Shown: positions 22,568 through 35,044 of the stretch, in pieces
Numbering within the stretch: the first letter of the stretch is position 1
Layout of the letters: each line of letters opens with the position of its first letter
Assembly: GCF_018812025.1 (NCBI RefSeq)
Contig: NC_063052.1
Span: forward strand, 30,457,951 to 30,521,950
Reading direction: 5' to 3'
Length of the DNA stretch: 64,000 bases
Source of the DNA: Megalobrama amblycephala
Lineage: Eukaryota > Chordata > Actinopteri > Cypriniformes > Xenocyprididae
Position numbers and translations under genes: made by a program
Notes under the pieces: generated by a model
Databases searched by the model: none
What the model was told of the DNA's origin: nothing
The model's input: only the letters and a program-made list of their open reading frames with translations

Positions 22568-24439
22568 ACCAGTGACCAAATTATCAAGAAACATTTAAAT
22601 TATAAATTGACTATAAAAAAAAAAAAAAAAATGTTTGGAGATTTAACGAGGAAGTATAATTTACTCAATTTACACATTGCATATCGTGTTTCACTAAGGA
22701 GCACATCATTAGCATAGAGTCAGTAACACAGCGCTGGAACACAGATGTGAAATAAAAAGACAGAGTGAACGTAAAATGCAAGGTACTCAATTTTAACGTC
22801 TGTTTTTTCTTTATTGTTGCATTAAAGAAATATCATAATGACAATCGAGCTGTTGGTCTCATGATTACAGCAGATTCACAGATGTGATGACATTCAACAG
22901 CATGAATGGGAGTGTGATAGTGCTGAAATGTGTATTACAAAACATTGTAAACCATGATAAATACACCAAACTATGAAGCATGACCTGAATACACACGGAT
23001 AATTCATCATCTGGTTTTCAACTCAATCAAACTTCAAGCTCAAGATTAATTCAAGCTAATGAAACATCAATCAATGAGAAACACACATTTACTGAGATTT
23101 CAATGCTGGATCCAGCTGGGACAACAACACACACACAAACACAAACATGCATCCATACAAAAACACACACCCTGTGTGATACTTCATGTGTGAAGCAACA
23201 CAGGATATTATGAGAGAAGACGTGTAATTCTGAAGGCATTACAGTCGCCGAGTACAACAGAGGAAGAAAGCAATAACAGCGACATACACACACACATCTT
23301 AGAGATAAAGATATGATCATTATTAATAAATACTTCAGCTCTGAGGTCTTTCACCAAACTGCTTATGTTCCAGCGGCTGATAAAATGTTTGGAATAAACA
23401 CAATAAATCATTATTAAGATCTTAAACATAGAGGCGGCACTTACAGCGGCAAACTTGGACAAACACACACAACAACAACAACACTATGGAGTGTCTCTGC
23501 GTGTGCATGTGTTTGTTGTACCTGTATTTCTATCACACATACAGTTATTTACTTTTGATGCGCAAAACACTACAAACCCTGCGTTTACGTTCACAGAAAA
23601 CTGAATTCATGCAATTCAAGGCAGGTAAATAGAGTCAAATTTTTAACTAATCGATAACACCATACTTTCCCCAGTTTATTAATCACACTACATTCAGACA
23701 ATTGTTTTGTATTACAAGTTTTCTGAAATGTTATTTAAATATGAAAATGAGGAATTGTCTATTTAAATATGCAATGATTTGCATACATTTCCAGAAAATA
23801 AATTTGTAATGTTTGGTGTATGTAAAGCTGCTGAAGAGGAGATATTTGAATCAGTGAAAAAGAAAAAAACTCACAGCCTTGCACTCACAGATATGTATTA
23901 TAACTGAAATCTTAATACACAAATAGATAAACTGTCATAAAATAAACACTTAAATGTGTAATTTATGTTTTATTTCCAACAATCTTAGCTGCCTTAATTG
24001 TATTTACAATTAAATAGATTTATTTGTGTAATGCCACTTAAAATGGCTTTATTAGCTCAGTTTTCTTTTATATATTGATGCAAGTTGTATCGAATAGTTC
24101 AGCTCTTTTTTTAAATAGCCTTTAGTTTACGTTTATTTGCTACTTGTAATCACTAGTCTAGGTTCTTTGATTTCACAACATTAACTTGACATTAGTTTTT
24201 ATATCATACAAATAAATATTAATGAGATTACGTTAGTGTTTAATGTTATCAGTGGTTAATGAGAGCTTTAAGATGCATCAACATGTTATTTGATGGATCT
24301 GAGAATGGTAACCAAATTATAAAAATTTAAACCTATCCTTCATTCAGACAGCATTCGCCTCTTTAAACCAAACCCAACAACATTCATTTGAGAAAATCAC
24401 TCAGTCTCTCAAATCCTGCCCTAATTACACTAAAGCACT
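22568..24439. other. Intronic sequence, no gene or clear element
   Basis: AT-rich unique-looking sequence with a poly-A run at about 22613-22631 and a short CA-rich stretch near 23130. No exon candidate with matching splice sites. Confidence 0.5.
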
Positions 24440-24690
24440 TATCCAAACTTTCAATTCTATTTTGGAGCGTGAGCGCAAACAGAATGAAGAAGAGGGAAAA
24501 AAGTGCAAGTAAAAGAAATTAAAACGACATGCATTTGCATTCAAAGCATCCGCATCGATTTGAAGAGGCAATTTTTCATTTCAATTAATTTTTAATTTCT
24601 CTGTATCAACACTGTTTTGGTCATTTGAATGTTAATTGCTCATGGTTTAACTAACTCTATTACTTCTTTGAAAATCCATCTAAATACTGT
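24440..24690. promoter_or_regulatory. Candidate conserved non-coding element
   Basis: Repeat-free sequence with an octamer ATTTGCAT at 24533-24540 next to ATGCATTTGC, a CGCATCGATTTG block, and the homeodomain-type CAATTAATTTTTAATTT. This clustering resembles vertebrate enhancers. It lies about 2 kb upstream of the microexon in transcript sense. Conservation was not tested. Confidence 0.25.
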
Positions 24691-24831
24691 CAAACTCAGA
24701 GTCACACTTGACTGTGTTTGATATGCTAATCTATCACAAACATCACAACCCATCAGTCCAGCTCCCCTCATGTGCTCCGCTTTTTCCTTTCTTTTCTCAT
24801 TGTTTCTAACATACCAAACTACAAAATTCAG

Positions 24832-26275
24832 TAGTGTTGTCAAAAGTACCGGTACTTCGGTACCAAGTCGGTACTGAAATTTTGAAAATGTGACGATACC
24901 AGCATTTCTGTAGTACGCTAGTACCGAGATTCGGGTTATATTCGGTACCCACTGATAGGGCTGTGCTAGTATTTACTTGAATATGACACGAGTGAAGCAC
25001 AACGTTTTGTTTACAAAAGAAATAATAGGTTAGCAGTTAAATGTGACATCGCAGCCATGGAAACATTTTGGTTCATGCCGAATGAGAGGTACATGAGTGC
25101 ATAAATTTAAGTTTTGTATTCTGTTTTGCGAATCGCGATCTGGTCACCTGATTATCAGAGAATTTAACAATATTCCATTAGTTATTCCACTGGACATGGA
25201 ATCTCTGTTTCTTTTCCCAAATCTTCACTCACGCAGGGGATTATAAACATTTCTTCCTTTCGTTCCCTTAGGCCTATAGGCTATTCGCATTCTTTACTGT
25301 GGTAAAGTAGAAAAAACACCACAGGACAGAAACCTTTTTTTTGCACGTCAATTTCTATTGAACACAGTTTGTGCTTGTTATTAGACTTTATAAGGTGGGT
25401 CAAGTTTATTTGTATAGCGCGTTTCACACACGCTGGTGATTTTTACTTTCGTTTTCTCTGACAGCGCAAAATCAAACATAGCCTGAATGTCTTGCCCCTG
25501 CGGAGGATAAAACACGCTCTTCAGACCTTTTACAACAAGTGTCAGTTGGTTGTAACATCAGGAGATAACACGAAGATATTATTAAAGAGAAATGGTCTCG
25601 TTCCTGCTCGTGTCCTTCATCCCTCTCAAAGCACAAAGCGGCTATATCAGAGACTATAATAACAGGACACTGGCTATATGACGCATCTTTGTGTGGAAAT
25701 AAAAAACAAATGTTTTTTGAAATAATATTGAACTTTATTATTCAGGTTACCATAATTTACCAATATTTATTTACAGGCTGTAGTGTGTTTCACTGACGGA
25801 ATAGCTCAAATAAACACGCACATCTGTAACCCCTGTTGAAAAAAACAGCATATGCTGGTAAGGTAGGTTTTGAAGCTGGTATGCTGGTTTGAGCTGGTTT
25901 ATGCTGGTCCATGCTGGTCCAGGACCAGCTTAGGACCAGTTTAGGACCAGCATAAACCAGCTCAAACCAGCATACCAGCTTCAAAACCTACCTTACCAGC
26001 ATATGCTGTTTTTTTCAACAGTACAAAATGGATGTTTGAGCATTTATTTATTTATTTTTGTTATATTTATTTCAAATGTATTTAATTGAGGTAGCCTATG
26101 TATATACACACACAAACATACACACACACTCCAAATCATGTTTAATGTTTTTAAAATAGGCTAAATAAAATAGTTCCAACAGATTTTGCTGTTGTACTGA
26201 AATTGGTACCGAGAACCGTAAAATTTTCATGGTATCGGTACCGACTACTGGAATTTTGGTACCGTGACAACACTA
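24832..26275 (+). mobile_element. hAT non-autonomous element with GGTACC-rich ends
   Basis: The left end TAGTGTTGTCAAAAGTACC and right end GGTACCGTGACAACACTA are inverted repeats. Flanking 8-mers AAATTCAG and AAATTCAT match at seven positions. Several 'cggtacc' motifs lie near each end. Inside are a LINE/SINE-tail-like 'caagtttatttgtatagcgc' (25399) and the foldback at 25833-26021. Confidence 0.88.
25833..26021. repeat. 189-bp foldback (hairpin) repeat
   Basis: Starts CTGTTGAAAAAAACAGCATA and ends with its reverse complement. The arms are about 80 nt, nearly perfect, with a short centre of repeated 'ctggtcc'/'ggaccag'. The arm itself is made of CTGGT/GCTGG-like short repeats. Confidence 0.95.
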
Positions 26276-26639
26276 AAATTCATTTTTTTTTTCTTTTATA
26301 ATATACTGATGACAACCTTAAAAACACAGGCGCTGAAGAGAATGTAGCTTTTCCACAAGCTGAGGTAAATACTAATATATAAAAGGTGCACGCTGTCATG
26401 CACACAAATACAAAACACCATCATGGTAACACACATTCATTTAACAACATAAGACATAACATAAAATCTTAATGTACATAACAGATTAGAAAAATACTAA
26501 GAAGCAACTGTTATTTCAATAAAACCATCAAATGTGAGCTGTCAGAGAATTGCAGAGAATTATGTGAATGTCATTTTATGGCTTTTCACTGTAAATTATA
26601 AGATAATTTGCTCTTTTTCACTTTCAAGAATTGTATATT

Positions 26640-27097
26640 TGTAACGAATCGGGACTCATGGTAAGATCCATTTGCAAGCTTTTATTAAAGTTAGAGTGGT
26701 CGTACAGACAGGGTCGAACAGGAGCAAACAGGAACAGCAGGGGACGGACAGAATCGTGGTCAGGGTGCAGGCAGTAGATCAAGGCAGGCAGAAAGCGTTC
26801 ACAGTCCAGGAAACAATACACAGTCCAAGGGTATGCAGCAAGGAATCAAAAATGGGTAACCAGACAGGATCAAGAACAGATAGGCAGACATGGAATAAAC
26901 GCTCAGAATTGTTACAGGGGTAATCAAGACTTCGCGGTGAGGTGGTGTGTGTGACAGTCCTTTATAGTCCTGGTAATGAGCTGCAGCTGGGTGTGGTGAT
27001 TAGTGTAGTGATTGGTGGAGTGAGTGCAGGTGATTGGCAGAGAGGATTATGGGGAATGTAGTCCGGGAAGTGACAGGAGCAGACGGTGATCGTGACA
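26640..27097 (-). mobile_element. Solo LTR of a retrotransposon
   Basis: Read on the minus strand it begins TGTCACGATCACC and ends ATTCGTTACA, so it has TG...CA ends. It is flanked by the perfect 5-bp duplication ATATT (26635-26639 and 27098-27102). It has a TATA-like CTATAAAGGAC and an AATAAAAGC signal in the expected order. No internal region adjoins, so this is a recombined solo LTR of about 458 bp, probably gypsy-like. It lies in the same orientation as the host gene. Confidence 0.88.
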
Positions 27098-27102
27098 ATA
27101 TT

Positions 27103-27762
27103 TAACAGTATTTTTACTGTAAAATTACATGAAATGTAGCTCTATTAGTTTTTCACTGTATATAGTAAGCAAGAGTTAATAGTTAACTAAAATTAATCAA
27201 AGTTTTCATTACTTAAATTGAACTGAAATAAAATAAAAACATATTTTACTTAGCTAGTTTTCAAAGCAACATTTCTCATTTTCATTTAGTTTAATTTGAT
27301 GTACTAAAACAACTAAAGCTGAAACAAAAATTAACAAAACCTATGCACATATATTTAAAAAATAACTAATAAAAATGTAAAAAAAAAACAAAAACAAATT
27401 TACTAAAACTTTAAAATTAAAATGAAAACAGAAAATACAAAAAAAAAAAAAAAAAACTATAATAGTATCAATGCCACTAAACCGTTATTGTTACGTAGCA
27501 TTTTTAGTCTTTTACCGTTAAAATCAGCGTTAGAGTGCGGTAATGTCTTGACAGCTGAACATCTGAAACCCTGTGAGCAAAGCTGAGATGTACAGGAATG
27601 CTAACGGATTCCTTTATCCAGGTATTACAATACTCAAGGTGAAAGACCACAAACACTCTTACTGGCAGGGCTGAAAGCCAAAGGATTGTGGGAAATGCAG
27701 TAATGAGGGGTCTAGAGGTTAACAACTCACACACATTAGATTTTCTAAAAGCGTACACACCG

Positions 27763-27793
<31 letters not shown>

Positions 27794-30128
27794 CCCTAGA
27801 TTTCTCATCTGGTGTTGTCTGATAGCTCAGAACAAAGCCCAAGGCTGTCTCCTACTGAAGCATACCAAAAAAAACAGAAAGACTCAGTGAGGTTCAAACT
27901 GTACAAGCAGCTGCCAGCGGCACCATCTGATGCGTAAACTTTACAGCATCATCAGAAAGAACATAATGGCCTGTGTAAAGTTTACAAGTCCCACCGGAGC
28001 ACAAAAACCAGGAGGAGAGAGTGCTGAAACGTGCTTAATGCCACCAACGGGACCTGTGTTTATTAGGGATGTGCAGTTTTGTCAGTTTGACTTCTGAAGT
28101 TCATGACGGATAAATAAAGCGAGTACTCGGGGGTTTTAAGAGGACGGAGCGAATTCCATCTGTGTATTTTTTTTTTAATTGTTGGTATGTGCAGACGTGA
28201 ATCAAACAGACATCGTTTGGCTTTTTCAGGATGTCTCTCTGGTTTTTAGCACCTCACAGCGCAAGTGTTGCATGTCCAGTTAAAAATAGTTTAAAACATG
28301 CCTCAAGATGAATTTAACAGCTTTTAACCTTGTTAAGCTCGAGGTATGAAATAATAGTCAGATTTTTTTTTTTTTTATGGAACAGTTTATTGAACCTTTA
28401 GACAAAAAAAAAAACTAAAAAAAAAAAAAAAAAAGGCTGCATATGTTTTTTGTTGAGCATCATATTTGATACATAATGCTGTTATGGCTCACATAGTCTG
28501 ATATAGTGAGAATATGAAAGAAAAAAAAAACCTAATTTTAGAGGCCCAAACTGAGCAAAAATATGCAATTTGGTGCAGATGCTGATATTTATATGGATGA
28601 AATTCTGATAGCTTGTAATGTAAATCAATAAGATCTTTATAACATATATAAAATATAGCAGACTACTTACATAAAATGCATATAAATATCAGTCGTCACT
28701 CTATATCTATATCACTCTATATGCTTAGTTTTATGATCAAAGCTATGTAGTTTGAAAACATATAATGCAATCCAATGATGATTGAGAGATGACCCTTCCT
28801 CAAAAAAGCCTGATGATCATATTTGATACTCACATTTTAACATGATTTTTCTAAAAATTATGTATGATAATCAAGTAAATCTAAGTAGCTTCAGTCCAGT
28901 AAATGTTCATCTTGAACTATTGTATAACTATTATATAACTACTATATAAGGCCTTTTACTTGCTAGAAAAGTATAAACTATCAATCAGATGACAGATGGA
29001 CTGTAGTAGATTGTGTGCAACAGAAGCAAAAATTTTCAGCAAACTTTTGATCATGTTGATCATTTGGAGGCCTTATAAAATTATGTATCAAATATGATAC
29101 AGTTTAGAGGGTTTTGCAAAAACTGTAATAAATCACATTATTTAAAGTGAGGTCTAACCTTGGTGCATTTGTGTGTTGAATTTGAACACAATACAGTCAT
29201 GCAGTTTTTCTGTTTTCATGATCAATCCCTGCTGTGTTTGTGTGTGATTCAGAGTGAATCAGATGTGTTTACTGGGAGAGAGCCAAAGTGTTTGTTTGTG
29301 TATCAAGCTTGTTTCTTTACTTGTCTGGCCAATGCACTTTGCTCTAGTAAAAATGAAACTTGAGCAAAATAACTCGATACAGCCAAAGAGAGTATGATTA
29401 AACGATTTTTTGCTTTTGTGACAAATGATATGGTAAATCTGAAACTATGAAAACTAGCTTCTGCGTGCAAGTGCAACAAATGAAAGCACTGTCACCAGCA
29501 ACTTAATTCAATCCATAAACCACTAAATGATCACTAAACCAAAATAACTTACTAAACAAGCACACATGAGAGGGTGAGACGGATGTGTGTGGTTTCTGCA
29601 GTAACCGGATATGGTAGATGCACATCTAAAACTCAAGAGATTCATTAAGCAGAGGAAATCATCCATGTCTCTACAAACATCGTTAGCATACTGTAAACTC
29701 ACTTAATCTGTTTATAAATACACAAAACAACTAATCAATTCTCCTCCATAATTACAAAGATCAGCTCATCAAATGTTGATTTTTCTAGATTACATCTGTA
29801 ATGTTTATCGGATTGCCATCCAGTGTTATTTTAGTATTATTATTACTTATTATTATTTTGAATTCGTTTTATTTTTGTATTTTCAGCTTCTTCTTTTTTT
29901 TTTAATTTCTATTTGTTTTAGTAATTTTGGTAAGTGATTCTGCATCTCATGTAACTGACCAATCACATAATGGATTTAGCTAAATATGTCTTTGAAATCT
30001 TTTATCTAGTTCAGTAACTTCAACAAAAAAATGCTTTTATCACTGGTTATTTTTGCAGGACATTTTATAGAAGGGGTAAAAGACCCTGTAACGTTTACCA
30101 GCACATGAACTCAGAGTTTGTAAATATA
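27103..30128. other. Intronic sequence, no gene seen
   Basis: Contains poly-A runs (27439, 28400-28435), (TC)n at 27763-27790, and a region 28455-29105 bounded by inverted copies of 'catatttgatacataat'. No coding exon. Confidence 0.5.
28455..29105. repeat. Possible DNA element with ATCATATTTGATAC ends
   Basis: ATCATATTTGATACATAAT near 28462 is mirrored by ATTATGTATCAAATATGAT near 29083, with a third copy of the core at about 28817. Target duplication not identified. Confidence 0.4.
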
Positions 30129-31190
30129 AAAGTTCTTCATTGGCATCGATGGTTCCATGAAGAACCTTTAACATCAAAGGAACCTTTCCACTAAACAAAA
30201 GGTTCTTTGAAGGGGATATATCATGAAATTCTGACTTTTCCATGTTTATATGCTATAATCGGGTCCCCGGTGCATCTACCAACCCAGAAAACATGAACCC
30301 AGTAACTTTGTTTCGGTAAGCCTTTCTGTGCAAGCATATGAAAAAATTAGCCGTTTAGATTTTGCTCCATGGCAAAACACACAACAAAGGGGGTGAGGCC
30401 ATGTTGGGCTGCTTTAGAATTGAGGAAGAGTTGTTGTAGTAGAGTGTTGTTACTATGTCGCCATTTTACACCAGACTGCTTCACAAACGAGGGTCAATTC
30501 AACTGGATTTGCACAAAAGATTAACATGACGGCACATGCTAGTCGATGAGTTGAATCAACTCCACAGCAATTACATACATTTATCCACTAACCGTTCAGT
30601 AACGTCCAGTTTCATTCTAAAAGTTGTAACTTCTTCCTGAGTCTCTCCATCAGTGTCGACTCCGGTTTGAACAATGTAAGGCTGAACACCGTTACTGACA
30701 ATCCTCATTTTGGCTGCGTGAAATTCTCCAGCTTTGTTGTTGCTGAGCAACCGAAGCGTGAACTGTTAAAGCTCCGCCCTCTTTTGGAAAGTGGGCCGGG
30801 AGCAGCAGCTCATTTTAATTTAAAAGGACACACACAAAAATGGCGTGTTTTTGCTCACACCTAAATAGGGGACAATTTGACAAGCTATAATAAATGATCT
30901 ATGGGATATTTTGCACTGAAACCTCACAGACACATTCTGGGGACACCAGAGACTTATATTACATCTTGTGAAAAGGGACATAATAGGTCCTCTTTAAAGT
31001 GGAAAAAAGGTTCTTTGGATTATTAAAATGTTCTTTACACTAAGAAAAAAAAAGTTCTCCTATGGCATCGCTGTGAAAAAGCCCTTTATTTTTAAAAGTG
31101 CAACCATTTGCAACCATTTTTAAGAAAAAATCACTGAAAAGTTCTTTAGAAAAACCAAAATGCTTCTATATGTCATTGCTGCAAAAAAAA
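30129..31190 (+). repeat. GGTTCTTT-rich repeat split by a TTAA element
   Basis: Both flanks of the element at 30211-30993 carry the same wording (gttcttcattggcatcg, aaggttcttt, gttctcctatggcatcg), so a repeat with these ends was interrupted. Confidence 0.55.
30211..30993 (+). mobile_element. TTAA-target MITE
   Basis: Left end AGGGGATATATCATGAAA preceded by TTTGA (a mutated TTAA); right end AGGTCCTCT followed by TTAA at 30994-30997. The blocks 'tgaaattctgacttttccatg' and 'gacataataggtcc' are familiar from fish repeats. No coding capacity. Confidence 0.6.
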
Positions 31191-31199
31191 CAAAAAAAA

Positions 31200-31990
31200 C
31201 CTTTGGAATCATTATTTTGAAAAATGACAGATGAAACCATCATATAAATCATATAATATAAATCCAGTCCGAATATGGCTTACGGTCCAAACTCTTCTAA
31301 AGCGCATGAAACTGAAACAGAGTCGAAGTTTGCAACCAAAAAAAACACAGTAACACACAGCTGACAACACACACGGCACCTGCTGCAGACTCGATTTCTC
31401 ACATCCAAACACAGCGTGATAGGGTGTGTGCCGATAACACGAGGTGAGTTCACCTTCTGTACAGAGGACTACCTGATCCCATCACAGATATGGAGCCTGG
31501 TCTCAACAACACGAGACGTGTTTCCAGTTCCTCCACACTGTGAACAAGCGTGTGTGTGTGTGTTATCTGGCACGTCATTCCCATGAGCCCCAGTCCCACT
31601 TCAGAGTGGAAATAAATCAATGTGTTCATTTAGTTTTACAGTAACACGGGCCGTCTATTTCCCTCAGACTCCTGTGGGATTGGAAAAGCCGGAGAGGGTT
31701 TATCCATGATGCACTCCGGAAGAGAGAAACTTGTGCAATGTTTCCTCACGTCTGAGGACCCGCGGGATTGCGTTTCATCCCTCCATCAGTAAGAGACAGA
31801 TTCATCCTCGGACTGAGACGTACTTGAAACCACATAAACTGCATAAAGCGGAAAGTGTCTGATGAGATTCCTGTGTTTGTGAAAGGAAGGTTTTTCTGAT
31901 TGGTGTTCAAGAAACTTAAAACATTACATACATTACTCTGCTACAGTTATTGGAATAGCAATTTCTGAGTAAATATTTTTTATACACAAT
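31200..31990. other. Intronic, repeat-poor sequence
   Basis: No exon with matching splice sites. Base composition is more balanced than its surroundings between about 31430 and 31870. Confidence 0.4.
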
Positions 31991-31997
31991 TTTTTTA

Positions 31998-32830
31998 GTA
32001 ACAATTTACAAAAAGCTCCCATTATTTAATGTAAGCTAATGCATTAACTAAAATTTTAATGTATATATACAGCTAAAAAACATATATACATCAAGCCATC
32101 ACTTCCGCAGTTAAATGGCACACATGTACAATGCCGTCCACGTGATGTAAAAGAAAACGAGACTCATCGGACCAGACAACCTTCTTCCACTGCTCCAAGG
32201 TTTGGTTCTGACACTCGCATACGGTTTGTGGGCACTTTTGACCGTGGACAGGGGTCATCATAGGCACTCTGATTGGTCTGTGTCACCGTCTACGCAGCCC
32301 TATACGCAGCAGAGATGCAATGCACTGCTGTGACATATTCCTCATATAAGCATCATTAAAATTGTGTGTGATTTGAGCCACAGTAAACCTTCTGTTGGCT
32401 CGGGACCAGACGGGATAGCCTTCACTGTCATTGTGCATCGATGAGCCTTGGGCGCCCAACACCCTGTCGCCGGTCTGTGGTTTGTCCCTCCTCGGATCAC
32501 AGTTTGTAAACTCTCACTACTGCTGACTGGGAGCAAACCACAAGCCTTGCCATTTCAGAGACAGAGTCTCAGTTGCAGTGCCATAACCGTTTGGCCCTTG
32601 TCAAAGTCACGCAGGTCTTTATTCCTGCCCATTTCTCCTGCATCCAACACAAGAACTGATTGTTTGCTTACCATCTAATCTACCTGGAGAAGATCAACAA
32701 TATTCACTTCACCTGTAACTGGTCATAATGTTTTGGCTCATCATTGTACAATTAAATGTTGTAAACATTATTAGTTCAATGTAGTTAACTAATGTTTACA
32801 AATGCAACCTTACTGTAAACTGTTACAGAC
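31998..32830. repeat. TAAAGTGTTACC-type repeat split by a Tc1 remnant
   Basis: Left part 'tagtaacaatttacaaaaagc...gcattaactaaaat' and right part 'gtagttaactaatgtttacaaatg...cttactgtaaactgttac' are the two inverted halves of a common short repeat (compare 50037-50620). The Tc1 remnant lies between them. Confidence 0.5.
32096..32747 (-). mobile_element. Truncated Tc1-like transposon with transposase N-terminal half
   Basis: On the minus strand it starts at a terminal sequence ATGATGAGCCAAAACATTATG. It then encodes MGRNKDLRDFDKGQTVMA and continues through frame breaks towards a region reading SDES, ending near 'catcacgtggac'. DFDKGQ is the start of the helix-turn-helix region in this Tc1 family as I recall it. 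The C-terminal catalytic part and the other end are missing. Confidence 0.7.
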
Positions 32831-33255
32831 AATACAGACTGTTGACAAACTACTGTACAACAACAGTGTAGATAATTTTGTTGCCTTTTTATCAATTGCT
32901 TAACCTGACAGTTACTACAACAATGCAAGAGTTACAGTTGTGCTCAAGAATATGCCATTTACATGCTTCTGTCGCAATTAACACTGACAATGTGTGTCAA
33001 AGATTTGCAAAAAGTTCACAAACTTTGTCAAATACAATTAAAGTCCCTGTAAAGTCATTTTAAAGTATGTGTTCTGAGTTTGTCACACTGCAGAAAAATA
33101 TGTTATTAACCACCCAGCCAAATCTGAATGATTAAAAAAATCTGCAAGTAAATGAAATAAGTTATCAAAATCTCGAAAAAATAGGCAGCGCTCTCTGCTC
33201 TCAAACGCTGGGGGCGTGAAACCACACCCACTCGCGAGAGCTGCCGTCTCAACTG

Positions 33256-34316
33256 AGGCCATCCTTAAAAATATTCTTGTTTGCCGTAACCCGACCGACC
33301 CTGTAAATTTAGGACCGACTCAAATTTTTTTTTTTTTTTGCTTTAAGTCCGACCGACTTGCCGGTTGTAAATTTGTGTTAAGACTGACCTTTTTTTTTTT
33401 TTACTCTTCAAACAACTAATACAAAAGCAATAAAATAATATTAATTATATTTTAGTAAGTATTGTAAATGTATAAATAGCCTAGGCCTACATACAAACGA
33501 AGGCTACGTTCTTTCTTTTAAATAAAAACCCGTGACGTCATTAACGGATGTCACACTATGGCCGGTGCGTTCGCTTCGTCTCAACCCGTTGAGAGACGAG
33601 ACGTGCTGACAGATAAAATAATTACATGATTGTGATAGCCTACGTATATTTGTCTGATTTCTTCAAGCCGTCGTATTTACCATGTTTACTATGGTAATAG
33701 CGCGAATAGTCTTGGTGATCAGAATCCACATCGGATCACAAACATAAGTTATTTAAAACACTTGCTGCTGTCTGAAAGTGCGTTTTGAGCTAAAATGACT
33801 TTAAAAGTCTTTAATGCTGGTGTTAGCTGGTAACCTACATGTAATCATCGGCGCCTCCGTCTCCACACAAAGATAAACTCCACCTTTGTTCGTAACCACT
33901 ACCTCCTCAAGCCCGAGCTGGCCCGCTTTGGACCAAGGTATTCGGCGGGCCGAAAAACCAGGGCCGTTGGCCCCGAGGAAGCCCCGATGAGGCACGATCA
34001 AGCCCCGGAAGTGACAGTGGAAACGCGACTGGCCCTGGCACGCACTAGCACGCCCGCTTTAGGCCCGACAGTGGAAACACGGCTGCGCCCGAAGGCACGG
34101 GTTGAAAGCTGGTTGAAAGCGGTTGAAAGACCCAGTCAGTGACGTCACAATATGCTAATTTGTTTAAATTCATACCTATGTAATCACCATCACCAAAATC
34201 GTACTTTTTTTTTTTACATTGAAACTTGAAAAAAATAAAATATAGACCTACCTACCGACCCTTTTTTTTTTTTTTTTTACTGTTACTGCAAACCAAAATA
34301 TTTTTAAGGATGGCCT
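33256..34316 (+). mobile_element. Inverted-repeat element with AGGCCATCCTTAAAAATAT ends
   Basis: The right end reversed is AGGCCATCCTTAAAAATAT. T-rich runs with 'ccgaccgac' or 'ctaccgaccc' sit inside each end. The GC-rich centre (about 33880-34140; 'ggcccgctttgg', 'gacagtggaaacgcg', 'gacagtggaaacacgg') is a different repeat inserted in it. Target duplication unclear. Confidence 0.75.
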
Positions 34317-35044
34317 GATTTGAGTCTAATGAGTCAAACATACTGATATATCTAAAAAGAATAATTTAGAGGGTTGCAAATTTTAGTAGAGTTACTGTGG
34401 ACTACCTACTAATTATAACATAAGCAAACTCGGCAACTTACCCTCATTGGTGGGCACGAACTGCCGACTGTTGTCGAGTCGACAAATGACTGTGCCGCGA
34501 GACGGGAGGATGAAGGCTGGGACGGGAGAGACTCTGTCCGGCCCCATATATCATCGGTTATCGGTGGGACGGTAGGAAGGCCGAGGCGGGAGGGGGGCCG
34601 AGGTCTGTTCAGTCACATTCACCAAAAACAGCGGATTATCTGTGAATCCCAGCTGTCTGATGAAAGTTTGTAAAATTAACCGGTGTAGAACGATCACTTT
34701 AGAATCCTTCATATCATCGTTTTAGGAAATTTAAATAAGGAGACCAAGCATATTGTATATTATAACAACCATGTAATATGCATTTGCGTGATGAAGCCAT
34801 TACTAGCTAAATGTATGTACGAAGGGCTGTATGACTGTAATGACACTCGAGATTGAGTGAGTGAACCGCTGTAGAGTTAGAGGCGGCGCCACGCTCGGTG
34901 CGTCATCGACAGTTATGTAGTGTTAGGGGAGGAGCTATGCTCGGGGGTCCAAGTGTGTCATCAGACCCCCGTTTTAGCTCCGCCCAAAAAATCCTGAGCA
35001 GAGACTTGGTGAAAAACTGTTTAACGCTCTAACTTCACAATTAA

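Noticed and set aside
34438..34510. Possible minus-strand exon ending at CTTAC (donor), reading RLDNSRQFVPTNEG
   Set aside because: No matching acceptor seen, no family recognised, and it lies inside a composite transposable element.
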